NCBI GenBank assembly: GCA_016210785.1
Contig: JACQTN010000068.1
Coordinates: forward strand, 1 to 19,770
DNA: 19,770 bases
Direction: 5' to 3'
Source of the DNA: Armatimonadota bacterium
GTDB lineage: Bacteria; Sysuimicrobiota; Sysuimicrobiia; Sysuimicrobiales; JACQTN01
Shown here: positions 6,443 to 14,497 of the stretch, one piece after another
How the letters are laid out: each line of letters begins with the position of its first letter
Numbering within the stretch: the first letter of the stretch is position 1
The notes under the pieces: generated by a model
The model's input: only the letters and a program-made list of their open reading frames with translations
Databases searched by the model: none
Told to the model about the DNA's origin: nothing
Made by a program: the position numbers and the translations under genes

Positions 6443-7420
6443 GTGGACGACCTGGCGCCGCTGCTGGCCGCGCTCCCGCGGACGATCCGGGAACCGATCC
6501 TCCACCACGGGACCGCGGGGCTACGCGAAGTCGTCCTCGACCTGGGCCGTGTGCCCGAGCTGCGCTACGATCGCGGCGCCGTGTTGCTGCCGGGCGCCGT
6601 CACGCGGGAGGACATCCAGTACGTGGGCGGACGCCTCGACCGGTTCCGGGAGGACAACCGCACTGGCATCGAGCGCACGCTGCACCGCATCGCCTGCATC
6701 CGCGACCGCTACGGCACCATCATCGGGTACACGTTCCGCGTCGGGCGCCCGCTGATCGGCGCCGCGGGTGGGCTGCGCGATCTGCTGGCCGGCGGGAAGA
6801 GCATCCTGCTCCTGGGCGCGCCGGGCACCGGCAAGACCACGCTGATGCGGGACGCCGCGCGCATCCTGGCCGACGACCTGGGGCGCAAGGTCGTGATCGT
6901 CGACACCAGCAACGAGATCGGCGGCGACGGTCAGATCCCTCACCCCGCCATCGGCCGGGCGCGCCGGTTGCAGATCCCGGCCGGCGACGGCACCCGCCCC
7001 ATGCTCGAGATCCAGGCGGCGATTCTCCTGCAGGCTCTCGCCAACCACACGCCCGAAGTCATCATCGTGGACGAGTTGGGGTTCGAGGAGGACGCCCGCA
7101 TGGCCCGCACCATCGCCCGTCGCGGCGTGCAGTTGCTGGCCACCGCGCACGGGCGCCGCCTGAGCGACATCCTGCACAACCCCGATCTCGCCGGGCTGCT
7201 GGGCGGCGTCCACGTGCTGCCGCTGGGCGCCGAGGAAGCGCGCGCGGGGACGTCCCGGTTTGTCAGGGAACGGATCGGCCCCCCGGTCTTCGAAGTCGTC
7301 GTCGAGGTGATCCAGCCCGGGCTCGTCGCCGTCCACTCCCAGGTGGCGGAGTCGTGCGACCGGATCCTGCTCGGCCTTCCCCCACACCCGGAGCTGCGGG
7401 ACATTTCCATCAACCGCTGA
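6443..7420 (+). CDS. SpoIIIAA/Ycf45-type ATPase
   Basis: The product is 325 residues. The N-terminal 110 residues are an adaptor-like region ending IIGYTFRVGRPLIGAAGG. The ATPase domain has Walker A GAPGTGKT (125-132), VVIVDTSNEIGGDGQIPHPAIGRARR (150-175) and Walker B EVIIVDELG (205-213). RGVQLLATAHG (227-237) and NPDLAGLLGG complete a pattern diagnostic of the SpoIIIAA/Ycf45 group (COG3854). SpoIIIAA powers the forespore channel in Bacillus and belongs to the same superfamily as the type II/IV secretion ATPases such as VirB11. The R3H domain often found at the C-terminus of relatives is not evident. The GTG at 6443 has no clear ribosome site. Lying between VirB9-like and VirB10-like genes, it is a candidate for the VirB11 role. 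Confidence 0.88.
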   Translation: MDDLAPLLAALPRTIREPILHHGTAGLREVVLDLGRVPELRYDRGAVLLPGAVTREDIQYVGGRLDRFREDNRTGIERTLHRIACIRDRYGTIIGYTFRVGRPLIGAAGGLRDLLAGGKSILLLGAPGTGKTTLMRDAARILADDLGRKVVIVDTSNEIGGDGQIPHPAIGRARRLQIPAGDGTRPMLEIQAAILLQALANHTPEVIIVDELGFEEDARMARTIARRGVQLLATAHGRRLSDILHNPDLAGLLGGVHVLPLGAEEARAGTSRFVRERIGPPVFEVVVEVIQPGLVAVHSQVAESCDRILLGLPPHPELRDISINR

Positions 7421-7453
7421 ACCACTTCGCGCCCACCGGCCGCGGGAAACCCC

Positions 7454-7482
7454 TTGACACACGAAGAATCATATGATATTTT
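7454..7482 (+). promoter_or_regulatory. Internal promoter with spacer palindrome, leaderless start
   Basis: A perfect TTGACA (7454-7459), a 17-base spacer and TATTTT (7477-7482; 4 of 6 matches) would start transcription near 7489, only about 3 bases before the ATG at 7492. The spacer contains a perfect 10-bp palindrome, ATCATATGAT (7468-7477), a possible operator. No ribosome site precedes the ATG, consistent with a leaderless mRNA. Confidence 0.55.
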
Positions 7483-7491
7483 GAGTTCACG

Positions 7492-8922
7492 ATGTGGCAC
7501 CTCCCCGACGACCTCCGCGCTCAGATCGAAGCCGCTCTCGGCGAGCCGTGGCCCGACGATGCGTCCGCGCGGACCGCCGTGCTCACGCGCCTGCGCGTCG
7601 AGGATCCGGACCTGTACCGCGCCGTCATCGCAGAACTCTCGGGATCGCCCGTGGCGCTGACCGTGGAGGTGGAAAACCGCCGGAGGATGCGGCGGGAACG
7701 GCTGGAGGACCTGATCCTGGGATGGGCGCGCAAGCGCAGCCAGACCGGAGAGATCATCGTGCACCGGCGGCGCCTGCATGTGGTGCTGCTGCTGGCCGGG
7801 GGCGTGGCGCTGCTGGCGCTCATGGGGTTGTCGCTGGTCGCGCGCCCGCCCCAACCCACGGTCCCCGCCTCGATCGCGCCGGCGTCGGCCCCACCGCTGT
7901 CATCGGGCAGCCGCGCGCCCGGTCCTGGAAGTCCCGGCGCGGGCGCTTCGCGGCCACGGACTCCGGAGGCAACCTCAGACCGCGGGACCCCCTTGCCGCC
8001 AGACGCCGGCGCGCCCGCGTCGCCAGCCACGGCTCTCCCTCGTCCGCCGCTCCCTCCATTCCCTCCCGCGCCGATCATGACGCCGGCGCCTCGACCCTCG
8101 CGGCCCGCGGAGGCTGGCGATCCGGACATCCCCGAACTCCCCGACGCGGATGACGCGCCGCCGGGAACCGCGCAGCCCGGCGATCGGCCCGCGGCTCGAG
8201 ACGGCGCCGCGCAGGTGGTCGTCTTCAGCGCCCAGGGCACGGCGTCGTCATCCACGCCCATGCCGTTCAACACACCTGGTCGCGCTTCCGAGACCGGTCC
8301 CGTCGTCTACGAACCTGACCGTACGCTGTCCGCGTCTGCCACACAGGCCGCGCGCTCGCCGGGAGCGGATCCCCCCAACCCCACGACTCCTCCCCCCGCT
8401 CCTCCGGCGGGTGCGCGCCTGTCTGGCAGGCTGCTGACCGGGATATCGCTGGTGCCCAACCTCACCGTCCCCGTGGCGGCCGGGTCGGGCACCCCTGAGG
8501 CGGTGTGGCTGGGCGAGGCCTCGGTGGATGCCGCGGGCCTGCTGCGGGTGGTGTTCACGCGGGTGGTGGTGGACCAGAGGGAACGCCAGGTGCACGCCAT
8601 CGCCCTCGACCACGGCGCGCAGCGCCCGGGGCTGGCCGCCGCCACGGTCATGCGCACGCCCGACGCGGCCGCGGCGGCGGTGCGCGTGGGGATGGAGGCG
8701 GCGAGCGATTACCTCCGCCTGCTCTCGCAGCAGCGCCAGGTTACCATCACTAACGGCTGGGCCACCATCAACGCGGGCGAGCCTCCGCCGCTGTGGGCCG
8801 TCGCCGCCGGGCGCCTTGCCGGACTGATGGCACAGTGGCAGGCCTCCGACCGGCCGGTGCCTGTCACCGAGGTGCGCGCCGGCACGCCCATCACGATCCT
8901 CATCCTCCAGGGAGGTCCGTAG
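7492..8922 (+). CDS. VirB10/TrbI-like envelope-spanning protein
   Basis: The product is 476 residues. Layout: cytosolic helical N-terminus (1-93), one membrane segment (95-117), a long Pro/Ala/Ser-rich region (118-307) and a beta-rich C-terminal domain (308-476). That domain starts ARLSGRLLTGISLVPN and ends VTEVRAGTPITILIL. The opening 'G..L.TGI', the central AIALD and the closing 'PGT-like' strand follow the pattern of the VirB10/TrbI/DotG C-terminal domain. VirB10 connects the inner-membrane energy system to the outer core complex. The start ATG at 7492 has no ribosome site, but sits directly behind its own promoter. I would put the family call at about two in three; the arrangement next to VirB2-, VirB3- and VirB4-type genes supports it. 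Confidence 0.65.
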   Translation: MWHLPDDLRAQIEAALGEPWPDDASARTAVLTRLRVEDPDLYRAVIAELSGSPVALTVEVENRRRMRRERLEDLILGWARKRSQTGEIIVHRRRLHVVLLLAGGVALLALMGLSLVARPPQPTVPASIAPASAPPLSSGSRAPGPGSPGAGASRPRTPEATSDRGTPLPPDAGAPASPATALPRPPLPPFPPAPIMTPAPRPSRPAEAGDPDIPELPDADDAPPGTAQPGDRPAARDGAAQVVVFSAQGTASSSTPMPFNTPGRASETGPVVYEPDRTLSASATQAARSPGADPPNPTTPPPAPPAGARLSGRLLTGISLVPNLTVPVAAGSGTPEAVWLGEASVDAAGLLRVVFTRVVVDQRERQVHAIALDHGAQRPGLAAATVMRTPDAAAAAVRVGMEAASDYLRLLSQQRQVTITNGWATINAGEPPPLWAVAAGRLAGLMAQWQASDRPVPVTEVRAGTPITILILQGGP

Positions 8923-8980
8923 GTCCCGTTATTCTGTGCTAGGAGGTGCCTGGTTTGGCATTCCCCAGACAGATTCCTCG
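8920..8980 (+). repeat. Leader repeat, copy A (before the VirB2-like pilin)
   Basis: This 61-base segment, beginning at the TAG stop of the virB10-like gene, matches the minus-strand segment 19750-19690 before tadB without gaps at 48 of 61 positions by hand count. The core CTGGTTTGGCATT is identical, as is CCCAGACAG. It holds the ribosome site AGGAGG (8941-8946) and a TTG (8955). Similarity stops at the next gene's start and does not extend upstream of the TAG. Confidence 0.85.
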
Positions 8981-9284
8981 AATGCGCCGCGCCGCGACCC
9001 TTGCCGCCGTCGCCGCCGCCCTTGCCGCCGCGCCACTGCCCGCGGCGGCCCAGGCCCCCTCGTCCGGTGACCTCCTCAGCCCCCTGACCAGGCTGGCCCA
9101 GCAGGTCTCGGCGAGCCTGGTCGGGCCGCTGGGACTCGCCATCGGAATCGCCACGCTCGCGGGTGCCGCGGTGAGCGTCGCCATGGGGGGCGCCCGCTCC
9201 TTTCGATGGGTGATGTGGGTCCTGATCGGAGTGGCCATCCTGTTCGGGGCACCCACGATCATCCAGTTTATCGTGGGGAAGTGA
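8955..9284 (+). CDS. VirB2/TrbC-like pilin subunit
   Basis: The product is 109 residues from TTG 8955 (AGGAGG 8 bases upstream). It has a basic N-terminus, a signal peptide (about 10-33, ending PAAAQ), a short polar part, and two membrane segments (54-77 and 85-106) joined by GGARSFRW. This is the size and layout of VirB2/TrbC pilins, which are inserted in the inner membrane and then assembled into a pilus. The alternative start ATG 8982 gives a cleaner signal peptide. The bases 8955-8981 would then be an in-frame leader, matching the separate leader before tadB. The product is followed one base later by the VirB3-like gene. The sequence alone cannot exclude another small two-helix membrane protein; the gene order makes pilin likely. 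Confidence 0.72.
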   Translation: MAFPRQIPRMRRAATLAAVAAALAAAPLPAAAQAPSSGDLLSPLTRLAQQVSASLVGPLGLAIGIATLAGAAVSVAMGGARSFRWVMWVLIGVAILFGAPTIIQFIVGK

Positions 9285-9285
9285 C

Positions 9286-9600
9286 GTGGTCCGCCACCGC
9301 CTCTACCGGCAGGTCGACGATGCGGTCACCGTCCTCAGCCTGGACCTGGACGATCTCTTCGTGCTGACGGCCTCCTTCATCGTCATCGTCCAGGTGGTCC
9401 GCACCGCCGGCGCGTGGCTGGGGTGGGTGCGGCTGCAGATGGTCGTCGCGCTGGTTGTCACGACGGTGGGGTTCTGGGCGTGGCGGCGCCTCAAGGCCAG
9501 GCTGCCACGGTTTTACCTGCGGCATCTCCTCCAATACCTGGCGGAGGCCGACGCCTACATCGTCACGGTGGATTACGAGGCGCTACCGCTGCTGCTCTGA
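9286..9600 (+). CDS. VirB3/TraL-like inner-membrane protein
   Basis: The product is 104 residues. It has a short N-terminus (HRLYRQVDDAVTVLSLDLDDL), two membrane helices (about 23-43 and 50-66), then a basic loop RRLKARLPRF and a helix LRHLLQYLAEADAY. This resembles TraL/VirB3: small proteins that sit in the inner membrane and hold VirB4. It starts with GTG one base after the pilin stop and lies directly before virB4, the usual VirB2-VirB3-VirB4 order. Sequence similarity to known VirB3 is weak by eye, so the call rests mainly on topology and position. Confidence 0.62.
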   Translation: MVRHRLYRQVDDAVTVLSLDLDDLFVLTASFIVIVQVVRTAGAWLGWVRLQMVVALVVTTVGFWAWRRLKARLPRFYLRHLLQYLAEADAYIVTVDYEALPLLL

Positions 9601-9608
9601 GGCCGTGG

Positions 9609-9629
9609 TCTCCGCGCCACGCGCGGAGA
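9609..9629. other. 8-bp hairpin just after the VirB3-like stop
   Basis: TCTCCGCG (9609-9616) pairs exactly with CGCGGAGA (9622-9629) around a 5-base loop, 8 bases after the upstream stop codon. No U-run follows. It could protect the upstream mRNA end or lower expression of virB4 relative to the pilin. Confidence 0.4.
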
Positions 9630-9697
9630 GCGGTCCGCGGGATTGCCGGCGTCATCGGTCCCGAGGCGGCAGCGGGGAGAGGACCGCGCAGCGCGAC

Positions 9698-9711
9698 ACG
9701 GGCCGGCCCGT
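9698..9711. other. 14-bp perfect palindrome before virB4
   Basis: ACGGGCCGGCCCGT is fully self-complementary and ends 10 bases before the virB4 ribosome site GGAGG (9721-9725). It may be an operator or a chance GC palindrome. Confidence 0.3.
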
Positions 9712-9730
9712 CCGTGCCCCGGAGGTGGCG

Positions 9731-12256
9731 ATGTTCACCCACACCACGGAGGAGATGGAGTCGCTGACCTCCCGCCTCTCCTACTGGACGATCCGGGACG
9801 GCGTCCTGGTGCTGGCGGACGGGTCCTATCAGATCGGCCTGCGCGCGGCGCTGCCGGCCACGGAGGCCTGGAGCGAGGACCGCACCGCGGCGCTCAACCG
9901 GCAGCTTCAGCGGCTGCTCAACCACGCGGTCCCCGAGGGGGAGTGCCTGCGCGCCATCGTGGAGGTCCATCCCGACTGCCGCGCCCTGCTGCAGGCGCAC
10001 GCCGACGGCGCAACCACGTCTCACTCGCGGGTGCGGGCGATTCACCGCTGGCGAATCCAGGAACTATCCAGGCAGCAGGCGGCAGGGCGCATCGCGGTCT
10101 ACCACCTGTGGCTGACCCTTTCTTACCACCCGCCGGGACGGCGGCGCCGCTGGCAGCCGATTCCCGCGGCCGAGTACGCGGTGCACCTGCGGGAGATCGA
10201 GGTGATGCGCGAGGTGCTGCTGGCCAACTGCACGCGGGCCGAGATCGCCGCGTCGCCCCTGAGCGACGAGGAGTACCTGGAGGTGATCTGGCGGTACTTC
10301 AACCCGGCGCGCAAGCGCTTTCTCGATCCTCCCGCCGTGCCTCGCAGCAACCAGCGGCTGGAGATCCCCCGCCGGGTGTTGCACGCCGCCCCGTACCTGG
10401 CCATGGCCTCGGTCCGCTCGCGCGCCGCTCGCAGCGACCTGTACCGGCGGTACAACTACCTGTGGCTGGACGACCACGCGGTGAAGGCGGTCTCGCTGGA
10501 CCAGTTGCCCGACGAGGCCACCACCGAGAACCTGCTGCGCGAGCTTCTCCTCCTGCCCCATTACTTCTGGCTGGTGGTGGAGTACTGGCACGAGCCGCGC
10601 ACGGACGCCATCAAGCGCCTGGAGGTCAAGAGCCGCATGGCCTACGCCGCGCGTTTCAGCAACCCGGCCAGCGAACGCGAAGATCCCAAGAGCGCCGTCA
10701 TCTCCGCCGACCTGGAGCATCTGCTCCGCCGGCTGCACTCCAGCGACACGCGGGTCTTCCGCGCCGGCGCCGCGGTGGTGCTGCAGGAGCCGTCCCTGGA
10801 GGCGGCGCAGGAGGCGGCCCGGCACGCCATCGACGCCTTCCACCAGGTGGCCGGCGTGGAGGCGATCGACGAGTCGGTGGGGCTGCTACACCAGTTCCTG
10901 GCCCTGGCGCCCTTCTCCGGAGAGCCCACGGTCAGGCTCTTCCGTGTGCTGACCGAGAACGCGGCCGACTTCTTCCCCGCCGTCGGGCCCTGGCCCGGTT
11001 CCCCCCGGCCCACGGTGGTGTTCTGGAACCGGCTCAACGGGCTGACGGCGGTCGACCCGTTCGACCCGCGGGCGCCGGCGTGGAATGGGGTCATCGTAGG
11101 AGAAACGGGTTCCGGGAAGACCTACCTCGCCCACCAGCTTCTCTTTCAGCTGCTGGCGGTCGATCCCGAGATCATCATCGTAGACCGCGGCGGCGGGTAC
11201 GCGACCCTCGTGGCGGCGCTGGAGGGGCAGCACGTCCGTCTGGATCCCACCGGCGGCATGGCGCTGAACCCATTCGACCTTCCGGAAGGCGTGGATGAAC
11301 CTGACGACGCCAAGGTGGCCTTCCTGGTGACCATGGTCAACTTCATGGTGGCCGAGGGACCTCAGCCGCTGAGCCGGTTGGAGAAGGCGCTGCTGGAGGC
11401 CGCCGTCCGACAGACCTACTGGCGCGCGCGGGGAGAACCGGTCTTCCTGCGCGACCTGGTGCACCGGCTGCGCACCATGGAGGAGATGGGCAGCCACTCC
11501 CTCGATCTCCAGGAACGCCATCTCGCCCAACAGATCGCGACGCGCCTCCACCAGTGGACGGAAGACGCGGTCTACGCCCGTTTCCTCGACCGGCCCACCA
11601 CCATCACGCTGGACGCCGACCTTGCCTACTTCGACACGGAAGGGCTGGATCGCTATCCCGACCTCCTGCCCGTGGCAATCCTCTTGCTCACCGACCTGGT
11701 GTGGCGCCGCGTACGGCGCTCCACCGGCCGCTCCAAGATGGTGGTGATCGACGAGGCGTGGGCGCTGCTGGCCAACCCCATCGCCGGGCAGTTTCTCGAT
11801 GATCTGTACCGACGCTTCCGGCGATACGGGGCGGGCGTCCTGGCCATCAGTCAGAAGCTGGAGGACTTCGAGGGTGAGCACGCGCGCGGGGTGCTGGCCA
11901 ACGCGCAGTTTCGCTACCTGCTGCGGGTCAAGGACACGGCGCGGGCCTCCGAGCTGGCGGGGCTGAACGAGCGCGAGCGGCGGCTGCTGGAGTCGCTCAC
12001 GCAGATCCGGGGCCGCTACAGCGAGGTCCTGTGCACGGTGGACTTCTCGGAGGGACGGGAAGGCGGCGTGCTGGTCGTCCGCGGCACGAGCCTGGAGGAC
12101 TGGATCGCGACGTCCCACGAGGGGGACCGCCGGCAGCGCGACGGGGTCGCGGAGCAACGCGGAGGCTTGTGGGAGGCGGTGTGCCACCTGGCGGAGGCCG
12201 AACCGCGGGGCATGGGCGCAGGTGGACGGACCCTGTACGCGGGCCGGGCGGGATGA
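9731..12256 (+). CDS. virB4: VirB4/TraC-type conjugation ATPase
   Basis: The product is 841 residues. The N-terminal half (about 1-430) is the VirB4/TraC-type domain. The C-terminal ATPase carries Walker A GETGSGKT (457-464), the strand IIIVDRGGGY, MALNPFDLP, Walker B VVIDEAW (D674, E675) and a GVLAISQ sensor strand. This is the motor ATPase at the cytosolic face of every T4SS, and it drives pilus assembly and substrate transfer. The ATG at 9731 is chosen because GGAGG lies 5 bases upstream; the frame is open further 5', but that part is a shadow of the VirB3-like gene. There is a 130-base gap before it with a hairpin and a palindrome. It is the best-supported T4SS gene in the window. Confidence 0.95.
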   Translation: MFTHTTEEMESLTSRLSYWTIRDGVLVLADGSYQIGLRAALPATEAWSEDRTAALNRQLQRLLNHAVPEGECLRAIVEVHPDCRALLQAHADGATTSHSRVRAIHRWRIQELSRQQAAGRIAVYHLWLTLSYHPPGRRRRWQPIPAAEYAVHLREIEVMREVLLANCTRAEIAASPLSDEEYLEVIWRYFNPARKRFLDPPAVPRSNQRLEIPRRVLHAAPYLAMASVRSRAARSDLYRRYNYLWLDDHAVKAVSLDQLPDEATTENLLRELLLLPHYFWLVVEYWHEPRTDAIKRLEVKSRMAYAARFSNPASEREDPKSAVISADLEHLLRRLHSSDTRVFRAGAAVVLQEPSLEAAQEAARHAIDAFHQVAGVEAIDESVGLLHQFLALAPFSGEPTVRLFRVLTENAADFFPAVGPWPGSPRPTVVFWNRLNGLTAVDPFDPRAPAWNGVIVGETGSGKTYLAHQLLFQLLAVDPEIIIVDRGGGYATLVAALEGQHVRLDPTGGMALNPFDLPEGVDEPDDAKVAFLVTMVNFMVAEGPQPLSRLEKALLEAAVRQTYWRARGEPVFLRDLVHRLRTMEEMGSHSLDLQERHLAQQIATRLHQWTEDAVYARFLDRPTTITLDADLAYFDTEGLDRYPDLLPVAILLLTDLVWRRVRRSTGRSKMVVIDEAWALLANPIAGQFLDDLYRRFRRYGAGVLAISQKLEDFEGEHARGVLANAQFRYLLRVKDTARASELAGLNERERRLLESLTQIRGRYSEVLCTVDFSEGREGGVLVVRGTSLEDWIATSHEGDRRQRDGVAEQRGGLWEAVCHLAEAEPRGMGAGGRTLYAGRAG

Positions 12257-12280
12257 CGCGGCGGTGATGGCAGGAGGGAC

Positions 12281-12358
12281 AATGGCACGGGGTGATGCCG
12301 GTTCGGTGGTGTGCCCGCGCCCAAGGGAAGAGCGGGTCGTGCGATGCGGAGTGGTGTG
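12281..12358 (+). CDS. Small ORF, 25 codons, with ribosome site
   Basis: The ATG at 12281 follows AGGAGG (12271-12276) after 4 bases and is in the 127-base gap between virB4 and the VirB5-like gene. The peptide is Arg/Val-rich with two Cys and no lipobox, so it is not an obvious VirB7 lipoprotein. Only position and the ribosome site support it. Confidence 0.25.
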
Positions 12359-12383
12359 AGGTCCTGGTGCGTGGAGGCGTGAC

Positions 12384-13418
12384 GTGAAGCCACGGAGCGC
12401 GGGGGCGCGATGGGATGGCACGGGCGGAGTGAGAGCACGCGCGGGGCGAGCGACCGCGGGGCGAACGGGCGGCAGGAAACTCCGCGCCGCGCGAGCTCTC
12501 GCGGCGGTCGTGACGCTTCTCGTCGTCGTGGCGCCGGGGCCGCGCGCGACCGCTCAACCCACAGAGTTTCCGGATCTGGAACCTGTCCCTGGCCAGATCT
12601 CCCGGATGGGACGCCTGGTCCAGCAGGTCATGGACATGCTGGCGCGGTGGGAAACCGTGCTGACGGCACGCGGCGAGGAACTTTCGTCGGACATCCTCCG
12701 CCCGCTGATCAACATCCGGGAGTCGCGGCGCGTGCTCACCACTCTGACAACGCAACTCCGGCGCTTCAGCCGTCTGCTGGAGGCTGCGGAGCGCCGGGCC
12801 CGGCGGGGCATAGAACAGATCCCCGGGGCGGGACGTGCGGGCTCGCTCCTGACGACCTACGGGACCCGCAACCGGTTCCTGACCCGCCGGGTGGACGAGA
12901 TCGCGGCGACAGAAGCCGTGGTGGTGGGCAGTGCCGTGCACGCCACGGCCGTGGCCCGCGCCTCCACGGCGGTGGCGCGGCACGTGACCAGCGACTCCCG
13001 GCTGGCCCGGCAGGCCCAGCAGGCGCGGGCCACCGCGGCGGCCCTGCGGCGGTCCGCGACCAACCTCCCCAGCACCCGCGCCGCCATGCAGGTGATGATC
13101 GTCGGGCAGGCCTCCACGCTCCAGCACCAGGTGTTGGTTGGCCACAGGCTGGGGGAGCGCCTGGCGTACCTGGGCGAGGAGATAGCCGCGCTGTCGCACC
13201 AGGCCGCGGCCGTCGAGACCACCCTCGCCCACCAGTTGCTGGTGCAGAACCGCGACCGCATGGACGACCTGGCCGCGACGCTGGTCCAGCTCGATCTGAC
13301 CCGGGAGGTGAGCGTGCAGACGCTGAGCCGCGGGCTGCGCCCGTTCCTTGACATCGACGCGCGGGAGCAGGAACAGGACCTGCTGCAGCTCGTGCGGTGG
13401 CAGGGGCGATCGCGGTGA
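12384..13418 (+). CDS. Exported helical protein, VirB5/TrbJ-like
   Basis: The product is 344 residues. A basic extension (1-36) precedes a signal peptide (about 37-57, VVTLLVVVAPGPRATAQ). The mature part is almost entirely helical, with coiled-coil-like stretches. Around 235-270 lies AMQVMIVGQASTLQHQVLVG, similar in style to the TrbJ/VirB5 'GN..L..QL..L' region. VirB5/TrbJ proteins are periplasmic and sit at the tip or base of the conjugative pilus. The GTG at 12384 has GGAGG 6 bases upstream. The stop overlaps the next start (GTGA). Position between VirB4 and VirB6 is the classic place for VirB5. A generic periplasmic coiled-coil protein remains possible. Confidence 0.58.
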   Translation: MKPRSAGARWDGTGGVRARAGRATAGRTGGRKLRAARALAAVVTLLVVVAPGPRATAQPTEFPDLEPVPGQISRMGRLVQQVMDMLARWETVLTARGEELSSDILRPLINIRESRRVLTTLTTQLRRFSRLLEAAERRARRGIEQIPGAGRAGSLLTTYGTRNRFLTRRVDEIAATEAVVVGSAVHATAVARASTAVARHVTSDSRLARQAQQARATAAALRRSATNLPSTRAAMQVMIVGQASTLQHQVLVGHRLGERLAYLGEEIAALSHQAAAVETTLAHQLLVQNRDRMDDLAATLVQLDLTREVSVQTLSRGLRPFLDIDAREQEQDLLQLVRWQGRSR

Positions 13419-14497
13419 CGCCTTCGGTCGGCCACGATCCCCAACAACTGGTGGCGGCCCTGAAGCGGACGCTGGAACAGGCGGGCGCCGGCGCCCACGT
13501 CCACGGCGCGGCTGTCGCGGTGCTGCTGGCGCTGGGGCTGGTGGCCATCGTGCGGGCCACCACCACGGGGGAAGGACGGCCGCTGGTCGAGGCCCTCGTC
13601 CGCCTGGCCCTGGCCGGGTGGGCGGTGGAAGCCGCGCCGTCGATCAGCGCGCACGCGGCGCTGCTCTTTGCGAACCTCTCCAACGCCGGGTTCCAGGCCC
13701 TCAGCGGCGTGGTCAGCCGGCCGGCCCTGGAGAGTGCGCTACGGGAGTTCGCCGCGGCGGCGGAGAGTCTCACGGAGACGCTGGTCGGGGGCCAGGCCGC
13801 CGGCGGGCCTCTGGGTAATCTCCCGGTCACCGCCGCGCTGCCGAGGGTCGCCGAGACGATCAGCAGTCTCACCCATCGCGGCGTCGCCACCATCGGCCTC
13901 GGCATGGGCCTGCTCTTCGCGGCCTACTACGTGCTCAGTTTCTGGGCGCGGCTCGTGCTCATGGTGTCCTCGCTGCTGGCTCCGCTGTCGTTTGCCTGTC
14001 TCGCCCACCCGCGCACCGACCACCTGGGATGGCTGTGGGTGCGGACGACGCTGCGGGCGTGCCTGACCATCTTCCTGGGCAATCTGGTGCTGACCGCCGC
14101 GGTGTACCTGGGCATCCTCCGCCCGCTGGAGGAATTCAGGCAGGCCGCGCCCATGGAACGCCTGGCGCAGCTTGCGCTGCCGGTCTCCGCGGTCGCCGCG
14201 TTGGGATTTGGCATCATCGCGCTGCTCAAAGTGGAGGGGATCGCGGCGGGGTGGATCGAAGGTGGGGTGGCCTCGGTGCGCACTTCGCTGCTGGCGGTCT
14301 GGAGCGAGTCGCGCGCGGCAGGCGCGGGTGCGGGCGTATCTGCGTCCCCCAGCGTGGCTCCCCCGCTGGTCCACACCGGGCTTCCCGTACCGTGGGAGTC
14401 CGCGGGCGAGCCTCGGCCGTGGCAGGCCTCCGCACCGTGGCAGGCTCCCATGCCCGATCCGCTTTTTCCACCGCCGGGAGGCTCGCGATGGCGGTAG
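13415..14497 (+). CDS. VirB6/TrbL-like polytopic membrane protein
   Basis: The product is 360 residues from GTG 13415, which overlaps the preceding stop by 4 bases; an in-frame GTG at 13397 lacks a ribosome site. Membrane segments lie at about 31-49, 155-174, 176-196, 214-234 and 250-271, with a possible one at 58-75. The central LLAPLSFACLAHPRTDHLGWLWVR (187-210) resembles the VirB6/TrbL loop between helices. The last 60 residues are Pro/Ala-rich with WQASAPWQAP and probably extracytoplasmic or flexible. VirB6 forms part of the inner-membrane channel. Sequence identity within this family is always low, so the call rests on topology, the central motif and gene order. Confidence 0.72.
   Translation: MTPSVGHDPQQLVAALKRTLEQAGAGAHVHGAAVAVLLALGLVAIVRATTTGEGRPLVEALVRLALAGWAVEAAPSISAHAALLFANLSNAGFQALSGVVSRPALESALREFAAAAESLTETLVGGQAAGGPLGNLPVTAALPRVAETISSLTHRGVATIGLGMGLLFAAYYVLSFWARLVLMVSSLLAPLSFACLAHPRTDHLGWLWVRTTLRACLTIFLGNLVLTAAVYLGILRPLEEFRQAAPMERLAQLALPVSAVAALGFGIIALLKVEGIAAGWIEGGVASVRTSLLAVWSESRAAGAGAGVSASPSVAPPLVHTGLPVPWESAGEPRPWQASAPWQAPMPDPLFPPPGGSRWR

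Noticed and set aside
9643..11298. 551-codon frame overlapping virB4
   Set aside because: Shadow of virB4 in another frame; Gly/Arg/Ala-rich without domains.
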